From an uncultured Pseudomonadales bacterium (GTDB lineage: Bacteria; Pseudomonadota; Gammaproteobacteria; Pseudomonadales; Azotimanducaceae), in NCBI GenBank assembly GCA_958296025.1, contig OY282430.1:1860001-1924000 (forward strand): a stretch of 64,000 nucleotides of DNA, given 5' to 3'. Of this stretch, positions 1 through 8,343 are shown one piece after another (position 1 is the first letter of the stretch; each line of letters opens with the position of its first letter). A program made the position numbers and the translations under genes. The notes below the pieces were generated by a model, which saw only the letters and a program-made list of their open reading frames with translations, was not told where the DNA came from and did not search any database.

Positions 1-139
1 CCGCCCCTGATGTGAAAAATACTGGCTTTGAATACAGTTATCAACAGTTTTTTTGCGAGTGTCATTGTAGCTGCTTGCGCTGCCCTCGCAGTGCAGCCGC
101 ATCAAACTTGCGCCGGCTGGACGCAGCTACGCCCAGCAC

Positions 140-355
140 TCATGCGAGAGCCTCCACCTCCACCGGGAGGCCGGTCATATGCGCTTGGTTGCTTAGCGGC
201 TCGAAGCTGCTGGGGCCTCTGGGCAGGAGCGCGTTGACGTTCACGCCCGGATAGCCGCTCGCCGCCAGACGTTTGTCGAGGTCGGCTCGGCGGTGGCCGC
301 GGGATTCACGTCTGTAATCGCGCTTGAACCGATGTGTCCGCTCAATCGTCCGCAT
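140..355 (-). pseudogene. truncated YafQ/RelE-type toxin
   Basis: The first 30 or so residues (MRTIERTHRFKRDYRRESRG, then a DLDKRL stretch) match the N-terminus of YafQ-type ribosome-dependent mRNA interferases, partners of RelB/DinJ antitoxins. After that the frame runs into a sequence with no resemblance to the family: the conserved region with the catalytic His residues is missing, and the ORF stops at 71 aa against about 90 usual. The start codon overlaps the end of the upstream antitoxin gene by 14 nt, the normal arrangement for this module. The toxin is most likely inactivated by a deletion or recombination. I could not find the missing C-terminal half in the remaining bases to position 1. 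Confidence 0.6.
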
Positions 356-605
356 GCAGGTCGTCGAACAGGCCTTGGACGTCCTCGAACTGCGGGAGAT
401 TGCCGGTTCGTGCCTCCTTCATGGCCGCGATGGTGGCGGCGTTGGGAACGAGCGGAGCGAAGGGTAGCGCCTTTTCATGCGCAACCCGGGTGAGCAGGAG
501 GCGAACCGCGTCGGAGACGGTCAGGCCCATTGCGGCCAGGACCACTGCGGCCTCCTCCTTGACCTCCCTGTTGACGTGCGCCTGGACGAGCTGGCTGTGT
601 GGCAT
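342..605 (-). CDS. RelB/DinJ family antitoxin
   Basis: About 87 aa with the ribbon-helix-helix core VNREVKEEAAVVLAAMGLTV followed by SDAVRLLLTRVAHEKALPF, typical of RelB/DinJ antitoxins, which bind the toxin and autorepress the operon. An upstream in-frame ATG would add 15 residues. I chose position 605 because family members begin only a few residues before the RHH strand and an AGGG lies about 8 nt upstream. The gene overlaps a truncated YafQ-like toxin, so the antitoxin may now be an orphan. It could still act as a DNA-binding regulator or neutralise a related toxin elsewhere; that is inference. Confidence 0.75.
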   Translation of the reverse strand: MPHSQLVQAHVNREVKEEAAVVLAAMGLTVSDAVRLLLTRVAHEKALPFAPLVPNAATIAAMKEARTGNLPQFEDVQGLFDDLHADD

Positions 606-742
606 GGCGGTCGCCCTGCTGGAATGAAGCTGCATGGCATTGTCGTGCAAGAGCAGCCGCTCTGCAAGGCTCTTGCCCCAACCGATGCTCGGCGCCTGCT
701 TTGGTGGGTTATCATGCCCCTTTCAGGGTTAGCGGCAAGGCT

Positions 743-1414
743 ATGAACCTCACTGGCAAAATCGCCTTGGTGACCGGCGCCGCCGGGGCCTTGGGCAGCG
801 CTGTTGCGAAGAAATGCGCGGAGCAGGGCGCAAGAACCATCTTGCTTGACGTAGTGGCGGGCTTCGCCGAGGGTCCGGGCGAACGCCTGCGGGTGGACCT
901 CACCGATGCGGCTGCGGTGGAGCAAGCCGTGGCGTCCATTGGCGACTTCGATGTGGTCTGCAACATCGCCGGCGGCTTCGACATGGGGCCGAAGGTGCAT
1001 GAGATCACGGACGGCCATTGGGACGCCATGTTCGACATCAACGTCACCACGCTGCGCAACATGCTGCGGGCCACGCTGCCGCCCTTGGTGGCGCGGGGGC
1101 GGGGCAGCGTCGTCAACGTCGGCGCTCTAGGGGCCTTGCAGGGCTTGCCAGCCATGGGTGCCTACACGGCCGCCAAGGCCGTGGTGATGCGCTTGACGGA
1201 GGCGGCGGCGGCGGAAGTGCGGCGTCAGGGCGTGAACGTCAACGCCGTGCTGCCCAGCCTGATCGACACGCCGCGCAATCGGGCGGACATGCCGAAGGCG
1301 GACCACAGCACTTGGGTGCGCCCGGACAGCATCGCCAACCTGGTGTGCTTTCTGGCCTCCGATGCGGCGGTGGACATCCACGGCGCACTGATCCCCGTGC
1401 AGGGCCGGGTGTAA
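743..1414 (+). CDS. short-chain dehydrogenase/reductase family protein
   Basis: A 223-aa Rossmann-fold protein. The cofactor loop TGAAGALG (residues 11-18), the NIAG motif (74-77) and the YxxxK pair (Tyr141, Lys145) mark a classical SDR of the FabG type, and the C-terminal GALIPVQG matches the family's usual ending. The residue 13 positions before the Tyr, normally the catalytic Ser (VNxxS), is Ala128, so activity may be weakened or specialised. The gene lies 25 nt upstream of an HpaH-like hydratase in the same direction and is probably cotranscribed with it, suggesting a role in a catabolic route. The substrate cannot be told from sequence. Longer upstream ATGs give a non-SDR N-terminus, so 743 is preferred. 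Confidence 0.85.
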   Translation: MNLTGKIALVTGAAGALGSAVAKKCAEQGARTILLDVVAGFAEGPGERLRVDLTDAAAVEQAVASIGDFDVVCNIAGGFDMGPKVHEITDGHWDAMFDINVTTLRNMLRATLPPLVARGRGSVVNVGALGALQGLPAMGAYTAAKAVVMRLTEAAAAEVRRQGVNVNAVLPSLIDTPRNRADMPKADHSTWVRPDSIANLVCFLASDAAVDIHGALIPVQGRV

Positions 1415-1439
1415 CCCCGCCGCCGTCAAGCTGACGCCT

Positions 1440-2249
1440 ATGGCCGTGTTGAGCCAACCAGAAATAGAGCAAGCCGCCCAGGACCTGCACGAGGCGGAGC
1501 GTCAACGTCGGCAGATCCGCCCGCTGACCATCCGCCATCCAGACATGGACTTGGCGGACGCCTACGCCGTTCAAGACGCCTGGATGGCCATCAAACTGGC
1601 GGAGGGGCGCAGCGCCAAGGGGCGCAAAATCGGCCTGACCTCCCGCGCCATGCAGCAAGCCATGCAGATAGACGAGCCGGATACTGGGCTGCTGCTCGAC
1701 GACATGTTCTTTGACAGCGGCGCTGCCATTGAAGCGAGTCAGTTCACGGACCCTCGCTTGGAGGTTGAACTGGCCTTCGTTCTCGGCCAACCCCTCAGCG
1801 GGCCGGAGGTGACCCTAATCGATGTGCTGAACGCCACCAGCCATGTTATGCCGGCGGTGGAGATCATCGCCGCCCGCAGCTTCCGCATCGACCCGGAGAC
1901 CGGCAAGCCGCGCACCGTGCGCGACACCATCGCCGACAACGCCGCCAACGCCGGGCTGGTGCTGGGCGGCAGACCCATGCGCCCCATGGACCTGGACCTA
2001 CGTTGGGTCAGCGCCCTGCTGTTCAAGAACGGCGTGATCGAAGAAAGCGGCGTCGCCGCTTCGGTGCTAAACCATCCCGCCAACGGCTTAGTCTGGCTGG
2101 TGCGCCGCCTGGCCGGCCAAGGCCTGGGCTTGGCCTCTGGCGAAATAGTGCTTTCCGGCTCCTTTATTCGCCCGTCCCTCATCACCGCCGGGGACAGCTT
2201 CCACGCGGACTTCGGTGGCCTAGGCAGCTTCGCCGTTGAGTTCGTCTAA
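1440..2249 (+). CDS. hpaH: 2-oxo-hept-4-ene-1,7-dioate hydratase (HpaH-type)
   Basis: A 269-aa member of the 2-keto-4-pentenoate hydratase/FAH-like fold. It is collinear with HpaH through blocks such as LADAYAVQ, KGRKIGLTSRAMQ, PRLEVELAFVL, DNAANAGLVLGGRP, LDLRWVSALLFKNG and VLNHPANGLVWL. HpaH adds water to 2-oxo-hept-4-ene-1,7-dioate in the homoprotocatechuate meta-cleavage pathway, and the metal-binding EVE is present. It follows the SDR gene closely. An HpaI-type aldolase, the next step of that pathway, lies far away at 29.7 kb, and no ring-cleavage dioxygenase is in the window. The exact substrate (HpaH versus MhpD-like) is not settled. Confidence 0.85.
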   Translation: MAVLSQPEIEQAAQDLHEAERQRRQIRPLTIRHPDMDLADAYAVQDAWMAIKLAEGRSAKGRKIGLTSRAMQQAMQIDEPDTGLLLDDMFFDSGAAIEASQFTDPRLEVELAFVLGQPLSGPEVTLIDVLNATSHVMPAVEIIAARSFRIDPETGKPRTVRDTIADNAANAGLVLGGRPMRPMDLDLRWVSALLFKNGVIEESGVAASVLNHPANGLVWLVRRLAGQGLGLASGEIVLSGSFIRPSLITAGDSFHADFGGLGSFAVEFV

Positions 2250-2399
2250 AGGTTCAGGCTAGGCACCGGCCAGCAAGACCGGCCAAGCGCAAGCCCGCAT
2301 GGGCAAAGTGATCAGCCATTGCAGCCGCGTAGAACCGGAGGGGGGGACATCTCCGCATGCAAGTCCCCAAAGTGGGGATGTAGTTTGCAACCGTTTAGT

Positions 2400-2419
2400 G
2401 GGGCTCCCGAAGGAGCCCC
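2400..2419. terminator. perfect 8-bp hairpin, candidate terminator
   Basis: The bases GGGGCTCC, loop CGAA, GGAGCCCC form a perfect 8-bp stem with a stable tetraloop. It lies 20 nt downstream of the stop of the double-glycine peptide gene (minus strand) and 150 nt after the hydratase stop (plus strand), so it could end transcripts from either side. There is no clear T-run on either strand, so an intrinsic terminator is plausible but not certain. A second small hairpin (TCCCC, loop, GGGGA) sits at about 2364-2378. Confidence 0.5.
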
Positions 2420-2439
2420 TTGTCCTGACTCGAAGGCGA

Positions 2440-2622
2440 TCAGGGCACCCACACACAGGCCGTGTCAGTGACGACTACGCGGCCGCCCTTAGGCGAACTG
2501 AAGGCTTTCGCCATCTGGTAGGTGGCGAGAACCACGCTGGCGGAAGCGAATGCAAAAAAAGCCGCGGTGCCCAAAAATCCGCCGCTGGCTTCTTCCTTTT
2601 CCTGCAAGTTTAATTCACGCAT
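2440..2622 (-). CDS. small double-glycine leader peptide, bacteriocin-like
   Basis: A 60-aa peptide whose first 15 residues, MRELNLQEKEEASGG, match the short leader of peptides matured by C39-peptidase ABC transporters: MREL, a hydrophobic/acidic helix, then GG. Cleavage would release about 45 residues that start with a small hydrophobic segment (FLGTAAFFAFASASVVLATY), followed by a Gly/Lys patch and a single Cys near the end. I took the ATG at 2622 because GGAGA sits 7 nt upstream; a TTG 15 nt earlier overlaps that site. No immunity gene, transporter or second peptide is adjacent; the upstream gene is trxB. It could be a bacteriocin, a signalling peptide or a small membrane peptide with a chance GG. 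Confidence 0.6.
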   Translation of the reverse strand: MRELNLQEKEEASGGFLGTAAFFAFASASVVLATYQMAKAFSSPKGGRVVVTDTACVWVP

Positions 2623-2862
2623 TTTTCGCGTCTCCAAAAGTTGAATGGACGGCTACGATGACAGACGGGCCGGTGGGAAATCAACGTCAAGATGAAGACT
2701 TCACCGGCATTTTCACATTGCGATATCAGGAAAAAATGACTTTTGGGCGTTGGCGGGCGGGACGTGCGATTTCTCCGCATCTTGGTGGACGGATAGATGG
2801 CTGGCGATGAGGAGAAATCTGCTGGACAGCTAGGCTGATCCGATGCCGTCCGCACGGGTTGA

Positions 2863-4109
<1,247 letters not shown>

Positions 4110-4475
4110 TCAAACAGCCTTTGGGAACACGCCCAGAACGGCAAGCAGGCTTTCCTCCACATGCCCCATCTCCTGCGCGGACAGCGCTGTGAGCGGCCCA
4201 TCGCCAAGCCGCCCGCGGTCAAGGGTGCGGGGCTGCTCCACAACGACTTGGGAATCATTCCGTAAGCCGCCCCGAGCGGGAACGGTGACCCGCAGCGGCT
4301 CCGCGTCGGGCTGGACCCGTGCGGTGAGCGGGAGGACAACTACCGTGCGAGATTGGGCGTCGCTAAGCCAATCGCCCTGCACAATCAGCACGGGACGGAT
4401 TTTCCCCATCTCGCCGCCGCGGTTGGGGTTTAGATTTGCTACCCAGATCTGCCCCCTTTTGATGGGCTTCGTCAC
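4110..4475 (-). CDS. MazF/PemK family mRNA interferase toxin
   Basis: A 121-aa protein with the MazF/PemK fold: KRGQIWVANLNPNRGGEMGKIRPVL is the classic N-terminal stretch (RGxIWxxxLxPxxGxExxKxRPVLI), followed by VVVLPLTA and LRNDSQVVVEQPRTLD, the strand carrying the conserved Ser/Thr and the Q-x-R element. Such toxins cleave mRNA at short sequences to arrest growth. The start codon overlaps the stop of the upstream ribbon-helix-helix gene by 4 nt (ATGA), so the two are translationally coupled. All expected motifs are present, so this toxin looks intact. Confidence 0.9.
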   Translation of the reverse strand: MTKPIKRGQIWVANLNPNRGGEMGKIRPVLIVQGDWLSDAQSRTVVVLPLTARVQPDAEPLRVTVPARGGLRNDSQVVVEQPRTLDRGRLGDGPLTALSAQEMGHVEESLLAVLGVFPKAV

Positions 4476-4744
4476 GGCGCGTCCCGTTCGCCGGCACTCA
4501 AACCAAGGGCCAATGCTTCATTGTCGAAAGGCAGCGCCTCCTCCGCCAAGGCCGCTGCTTCCCGCGTGTCAACGGCAGCGGCCGCTCGGGTTAGCTGGGC
4601 AATCAGCCGGTCCCGTTTCTGCCGGGCTAGAAACTGCACCAGAGCTTCGCGCAGCAACAGGGACTTCGGTTTGTTGGTGACGGCGGCCTCATCGGCCAAG
4701 CGTGTGCTGAGTTCATGAGAGAGGCGAATGCTGACGACTGACAT
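4472..4744 (-). CDS. ribbon-helix-helix antitoxin
   Basis: A 90-aa protein with an N-terminal MetJ/Arc-type ribbon-helix-helix (VSIRLSHELSTRLADEAAVT, then KSLLLREAL) and a charged, flexible C-terminal tail that would wrap the toxin. It is the usual upstream partner of MazF-like toxins and probably autoregulates the operon. An A/T-rich stretch just upstream on the minus strand contains the 8-bp palindrome ACATATGT (about 4796-4803), a possible operator; that role is inference. Confidence 0.85.
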   Translation of the reverse strand: MSVVSIRLSHELSTRLADEAAVTNKPKSLLLREALVQFLARQKRDRLIAQLTRAAAAVDTREAAALAEEALPFDNEALALGLSAGERDAP

Positions 4745-4869
4745 GGCGTTGTGTTTCCTTTCGCTCTGTCAGACAAAAAATAGCACAAACTGCACTACAT
4801 ATGTACTAAAAGTCTCAATCCCCCCACTAGTCAAGCCCAAGAGAGAATTCTTGACCCTTGAGTGGTTAG

Positions 4870-6033
4870 CTAGCCGTTTCGACCAGACCAACCAGCAAGT
4901 TCTCCACCCCAAAGCCCGTCCAAAAACACATTCCAAGGCAGCACCCGGATGCCATCCACTACTCTCGGCATGGGCTCCATGCACACCAGCAGATGCTGGG
5001 CGAACAGGCTTTCCTCGCGCAGCGCCCGCAGGCCGCGCAGGTCCCTCGCGCCGACGACGCGCTTCGCCTTCACCTCCACGGCGATGTCCGCAAACAGGAA
5101 ATCCACCTCAAACCCAGACTTGGAGCGCCAGTAACGCGGCGTTTCGAGCAGGTGGTGGTCACAGAACGCCTTGATTTCCTGGAAGATGTAGCTCTCGAAG
5201 GCGCTGTCATACTCCGGCGTGCCCGGCGCCAGGCCCCGTCGCCCTTGCAGATGGCGGGCTAGGCCGATGTCGAACAGGTAGTATTTCGCCGTGCTCACGG
5301 CCTTGCGCTTGGCCGTGCCGGAGAAGGCCGGCACCTCATGGGCGATGAAGGTGTCCTTGAGGATGGCGTAGTATTCCCGGACGGTGGAAACGGGCACTTG
5401 GGCGTCGCTGGCCAAGTTGCTGAAGTTGATCATCTCGCCGTGGCCTAGGGCGGCCACCTCCAAGAAGCGGATGAAGGCGCCGATATTGCGCACGACGGCT
5501 TCGGCGGCCACTTCCTCCTTCAGGTAGTCTCCGGCGTAGGCGGCCAAATCCTCCCGGGGTGCATCGGAAAAGTAAATCGACGGCAGCAGGCCGTATTCCA
5601 GCGCCCTCGCCAAGTCGAATTGCTCGCCCAACTCCGCCCGAACGAAGGGGTGCAGGGTGCGGGACCGGGCTCGTCCACCCAAGAGGTTGACGCCCTTGCG
5701 GCGCAGGCTGCGGGCGCTGGAGCCGGTGAGCAGGAAGCGAACGCCGTGCTCCTCGATCATGAGCTGCACTTCGTTCAGAAGATCCGGCATCTTTTGGATT
5801 TCATCAATGACCACCACCGTCGTTTCCGGCACCAACGCCTCGCGGATCAACCCCGGATTCCGGGAAAGCCGCACAAACAGGGCTTGGTCGAGCAGGTTGT
5901 ATGTTGGAAAATCGCCCAATTGCTGGCGGATCAGAGTTGACTTGCCCGTCTGCCTCGGCCCGAACAGGAAGCAGGAGCGCCGTTCGAGCATGTTTCGGAC
6001 ATTGAGGAGGCGGGCGATGAGAGGAGGCGGCAT
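4870..6033 (-). CDS. AAA ATPase with C-terminal DUF4143 domain
   Basis: 387 aa. The N-terminal P-loop ATPase (AAA_14 type) has Walker A GPRQTGKS (residues 25-32), Walker B VVVIDEIQ and the sensor LLTGSSAR. The C-terminal half is the DUF4143 nuclease-like fold with YLFDIGLARHL and the PD-(D/E)XK-like strand GFEVDFLF, then VEVKAK. These proteins are common, often lone, and of unknown biological role; links to toxin-antitoxin or mobile DNA have been suggested for some. Here it stands alone between a MazF module and the paa genes, with its own A/T-rich upstream region. Confidence 0.88.
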   Translation of the reverse strand: MPPPLIARLLNVRNMLERRSCFLFGPRQTGKSTLIRQQLGDFPTYNLLDQALFVRLSRNPGLIREALVPETTVVVIDEIQKMPDLLNEVQLMIEEHGVRFLLTGSSARSLRRKGVNLLGGRARSRTLHPFVRAELGEQFDLARALEYGLLPSIYFSDAPREDLAAYAGDYLKEEVAAEAVVRNIGAFIRFLEVAALGHGEMINFSNLASDAQVPVSTVREYYAILKDTFIAHEVPAFSGTAKRKAVSTAKYYLFDIGLARHLQGRRGLAPGTPEYDSAFESYIFQEIKAFCDHHLLETPRYWRSKSGFEVDFLFADIAVEVKAKRVVGARDLRGLRALREESLFAQHLLVCMEPMPRVVDGIRVLPWNVFLDGLWGGELAGWSGRNG

Positions 6034-6161
6034 CAGTGCTAATTGGTATTGGAGTTGTTAATTATCATGACAATTAACGGCAAAGGTGTCAATTTAACGC
6101 AAAAATAGGGCAAGCCTTCTTGGTCTCCCCGGTTTCGGCGGAGCTGCTCGGCATGAAAACT

Positions 6162-6221
6162 AATACAAAATTCTTAAAAAATCCGAAAATTTGTATTTCT
6201 TTGTGCTAGCCTTGCTAAGAT
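6162..6221 (+). promoter_or_regulatory. candidate promoter and operator of the paa genes
   Basis: A perfect 8-bp inverted repeat (AATACAAA at 6162-6169 and TTTGTATT at 6190-6197, 20 nt apart) overlaps the -35 area of a likely promoter with an extended -10, TGCTAAGAT (6213-6221). The paaA start codon lies 24 nt further on. The repeat is a natural candidate binding site for the PaaX repressor encoded at the end of the cluster. Its sequence differs from the enterobacterial PaaX site as I recall it (TGATTC spaced from GAATCA), so the link is inference. Confidence 0.45.
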
Positions 6222-6244
6222 GTCGGCAACCTTGAGGTGTTTCC

Positions 6245-7237
6245 ATGGCCCCAGCGCTGGAGGAGTTTCAAGCTCGCATCGACCGGGAGGAGCGCATCGA
6301 GCCGCAGGATTGGATGCCGGAAGGCTACCGTCGCACTTTGGTTCGGCAGATTTCCCAGCACGCCCACTCCGAAGTGATCGGCATGCAGCCGGAGGGCGGT
6401 TGGATCAGCCAGGCGCCGTCCTTGGAGCGCAAGGTCATCCTGCTGGCCAAGGTGCAGGACGAAGGCGGCCACGGCCTGTACCTCTACGGTGCGGCGGAAA
6501 CCCTGGGCGTCAGCCGTGACGAGATGATCGACGCCATGCACACCGGCAAGGCCAAGTACTCCTCCATCTTCAACTATCCGGCGCTCACTTGGGGAGATGT
6601 GGGTGCCATCGGTTGGCTGGTCGATAGCGCCGCCATCGTCAACCAAGTTCCCTTGCAGCGCTGCTCCTACGGCCCCTACGCACGCGCCATGATGCGCATC
6701 TGCAAGGAGGAGAGCTTCCACCAGCGGCAAGGCTACGACATCATGCTCGCCTTGGCGCGAGGCAGCGCCGCGCAGCGGGAAATGGCCCAGGACGCCCTGA
6801 ACCGCTGGTGGTGGCCGACCTTGATGATGTTCGGGCCGCCGGACGCCGACTCCATCCATTCCTCCCAATCCTTCGCGTGGAAAATCAAGCGCTACGGCAA
6901 TGACGAGCTGCGCCAGAAGTTCATCGATCAAGCCGTGCCCCAAGCCGAAGTGCTGGGCCTGAAGATCCCCGACGATGATCTGCAGTGGGACGCCGCCACT
7001 GGCCACTACCGCATCGGCGCCATCGATTGGGATGAGTTTCAGCAGGTGGTTTCGGGCAACGGCCCGTGCAGCCGCCAGCGCTTGGCCCATCATCGGCAAG
7101 TGCAGGAGGATGGTGCCTGGGTGCGGGAGGCGGTGGCCGCCCACGCCGCCAAGCATCAGGCCGGCGGTGACGGATTGAAAGCGGATGCGCATAATCCAGC
7201 TAGCGCTCAGGAGGGCGGGGCGGATGCCGCTGTTTGA
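6245..7237 (+). CDS. paaA: 1,2-phenylacetyl-CoA epoxidase subunit A
   Basis: 330 aa; catalytic diiron subunit of the PaaABCE epoxidase that makes ring-1,2-epoxyphenylacetyl-CoA in aerobic phenylacetate breakdown. The ferritin-like core is visible with helix ligands in [12 protein letters not shown] and in [14 protein letters not shown] (ExxH pairs), and PaaA-typical blocks [15 protein letters not shown] and [15 protein letters not shown]. The C-terminal tail is a little longer than in E. coli PaaA (309 aa). First gene of paaABCE; its 3' end overlaps paaB by 14 nt. Confidence 0.96.
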   Translation: MAPALEEFQARIDREERIEPQDWMPEGYRRTLVRQISQHAHSEVIGMQPEGGWISQAPSLERKVILLAKVQDEGGHGLYLYGAAETLGVSRDEMIDAMHTGKAKYSSIFNYPALTWGDVGAIGWLVDSAAIVNQVPLQRCSYGPYARAMMRICKEESFHQRQGYDIMLALARGSAAQREMAQDALNRWWWPTLMMFGPPDADSIHSSQSFAWKIKRYGNDELRQKFIDQAVPQAEVLGLKIPDDDLQWDAATGHYRIGAIDWDEFQQVVSGNGPCSRQRLAHHRQVQEDGAWVREAVAAHAAKHQAGGDGLKADAHNPASAQEGGADAAV

Positions 7238-7496
7238 GGTGTTCGTCCGCTCCCGGCGCGGGCTGGACCACCAGCATGTCGGCAGCCTGCGGGCGGACGA
7301 CGCGGAGATGGCCCTGCTGTACGCCCGGGAGATTTACACCCGGCGCCGCGAGGGCATCAGCATTTGGGTGGTGCGCTCCGCCGACGTCACCGCCAGCCAG
7401 GAGGAGGATGCGCCGGCCTTCTTTGAACCGGCCGCAGACAAGCCCTTCCGGGACGCCACCTACTACGCACTGCCCAAGGAGGTGAAGAACCTATGA
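7224..7496 (+). CDS. paaB: 1,2-phenylacetyl-CoA epoxidase subunit B
   Basis: 90 aa, small structural subunit of the PaaABCE complex. [20 protein letters not shown] followed by [20 protein letters not shown] and [11 protein letters not shown] are diagnostic of PaaB. I take the ATG at 7224: an AGGAGG lies 9 nt upstream inside the end of paaA. The upstream frame extension has no family similarity. The stop overlaps the paaC start by 4 nt. Confidence 0.95.
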   Translation: MPLFEVFVRSRRGLDHQHVGSLRADDAEMALLYAREIYTRRREGISIWVVRSADVTASQEEDAPAFFEPAADKPFRDATYYALPKEVKNL

Positions 7497-8233
7497 GCCT
7501 GCTGCCGGCGGTGGTGGCCTTAGGCGACGACGCCTTGGTGCTCGGCCAAAGGCTCTCCGAATGGTGCGGCAAGGCGCCCCTGCTGGAGGAGGAGATGGCC
7601 ATGGCCAACACGGCCTTGGACTTCCTCGGCCGGGCGCGGCTCTACTACGGCTACGCCAACACCCTGGGCGGGCGGGACGAGGACGGCTACGCCTTCCACC
7701 GGGACGCCCGGGAGTACACCAACCTTTTGCTCTTTGAACTGCCCGGCGCGGACTTCGCCGCCGCCACCGCCCGGCAATTTCTGGTCGATGCCTTTGACGA
7801 ACTGCATAGCGCCGAACTGGCCAACAGCGCTGACGCCACCCTTGCGGACATCGGCGGCAAGGCGCACAAGGAGGCGACCTACCATCGGCGTCACTCCGCC
7901 GCCTGGATGGTGCGTCTCGGCGACGGCACCGACGAGAGCCGCCGCCGAATGCAGCAAGCCTTGGAGGATGTTTGGGGCTACCGGCAGGAGCTGTTCGTCA
8001 ATGCGCCGGCGGAGCAGCCATTGGTGGAGCAGGACATCCTGCCGGACCGCGCCGGGTTGCGAGCGGCTTGGCAGGAGGCAGTGGCCGCAACCTTGACACA
8101 AGCCACCCTGACCATGCCAGCGGCTGGCTGGGCTGTCAAAGGCGGCCGCCAAGGCATCCACACCGAGCATCTCGGCGTGATGCTGGCGGAGCTGCAGCAC
8201 CTGTCGCGCAGCCATCCCGGGGCCAAGTGGTGA
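7493..8233 (+). CDS. paaC: 1,2-phenylacetyl-CoA epoxidase subunit C
   Basis: 246 aa; non-catalytic ferritin-like partner of PaaA that forms the heterodimeric core of the epoxidase. Recognisable stretches are LGQRLSEWCGKAPLLEEEMA, ALDFLGRARLYYGYA, KEATYHRRHSAAWMVRLGDG and GRQGIHTEHLG near the C-terminus. The start overlaps the paaB stop (ATGA). In most paa operons paaD follows; here the next gene, after 110 nt, is paaE. Confidence 0.95.
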   Translation: MSLLPAVVALGDDALVLGQRLSEWCGKAPLLEEEMAMANTALDFLGRARLYYGYANTLGGRDEDGYAFHRDAREYTNLLLFELPGADFAAATARQFLVDAFDELHSAELANSADATLADIGGKAHKEATYHRRHSAAWMVRLGDGTDESRRRMQQALEDVWGYRQELFVNAPAEQPLVEQDILPDRAGLRAAWQEAVAATLTQATLTMPAAGWAVKGGRQGIHTEHLGVMLAELQHLSRSHPGAKW

Positions 8234-8275
8234 GTCCGTTGCCGCAGGGGCTGAACCTATGGACGTCGTTTACTT

Positions 8276-8339
8276 GTTGACCGACCTCGCCATCGGTTCA
8301 GGCGAGGATGTCCCTCTAGCCTGAAGGCTGGTCGGCAAC
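8276..8339. other. long imperfect stem-loop between paaC and paaE
   Basis: The gap where paaD would normally sit contains an extended fold. The outer arms are GTTG-A-CCGACC (8276-8286) and GGTCGGCAAC (8330-8339), complementary apart from one bulged A. The inner arms are TTCAGGC (8297-8303) with GCCTGAA (8319-8325), enclosing GAGG (8304-8307) and CCTC (8313-8316). There is no T-tract and the structure sits inside an apparent operon, so it may be an attenuator, an mRNA-processing or stability element, or a scar of a deletion. Confidence 0.5.
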
Positions 8340-8343
8340 TGCG

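Noticed and set aside
2341-2378. Small hairpin TCCCC/GGGGA as a REP or IS200/IS605 end
   Set aside because: Single short copy with no partner or transposase nearby.
6215-7192. 325-aa open frame on the minus strand
   Set aside because: Antisense to paaA, which is unambiguous.
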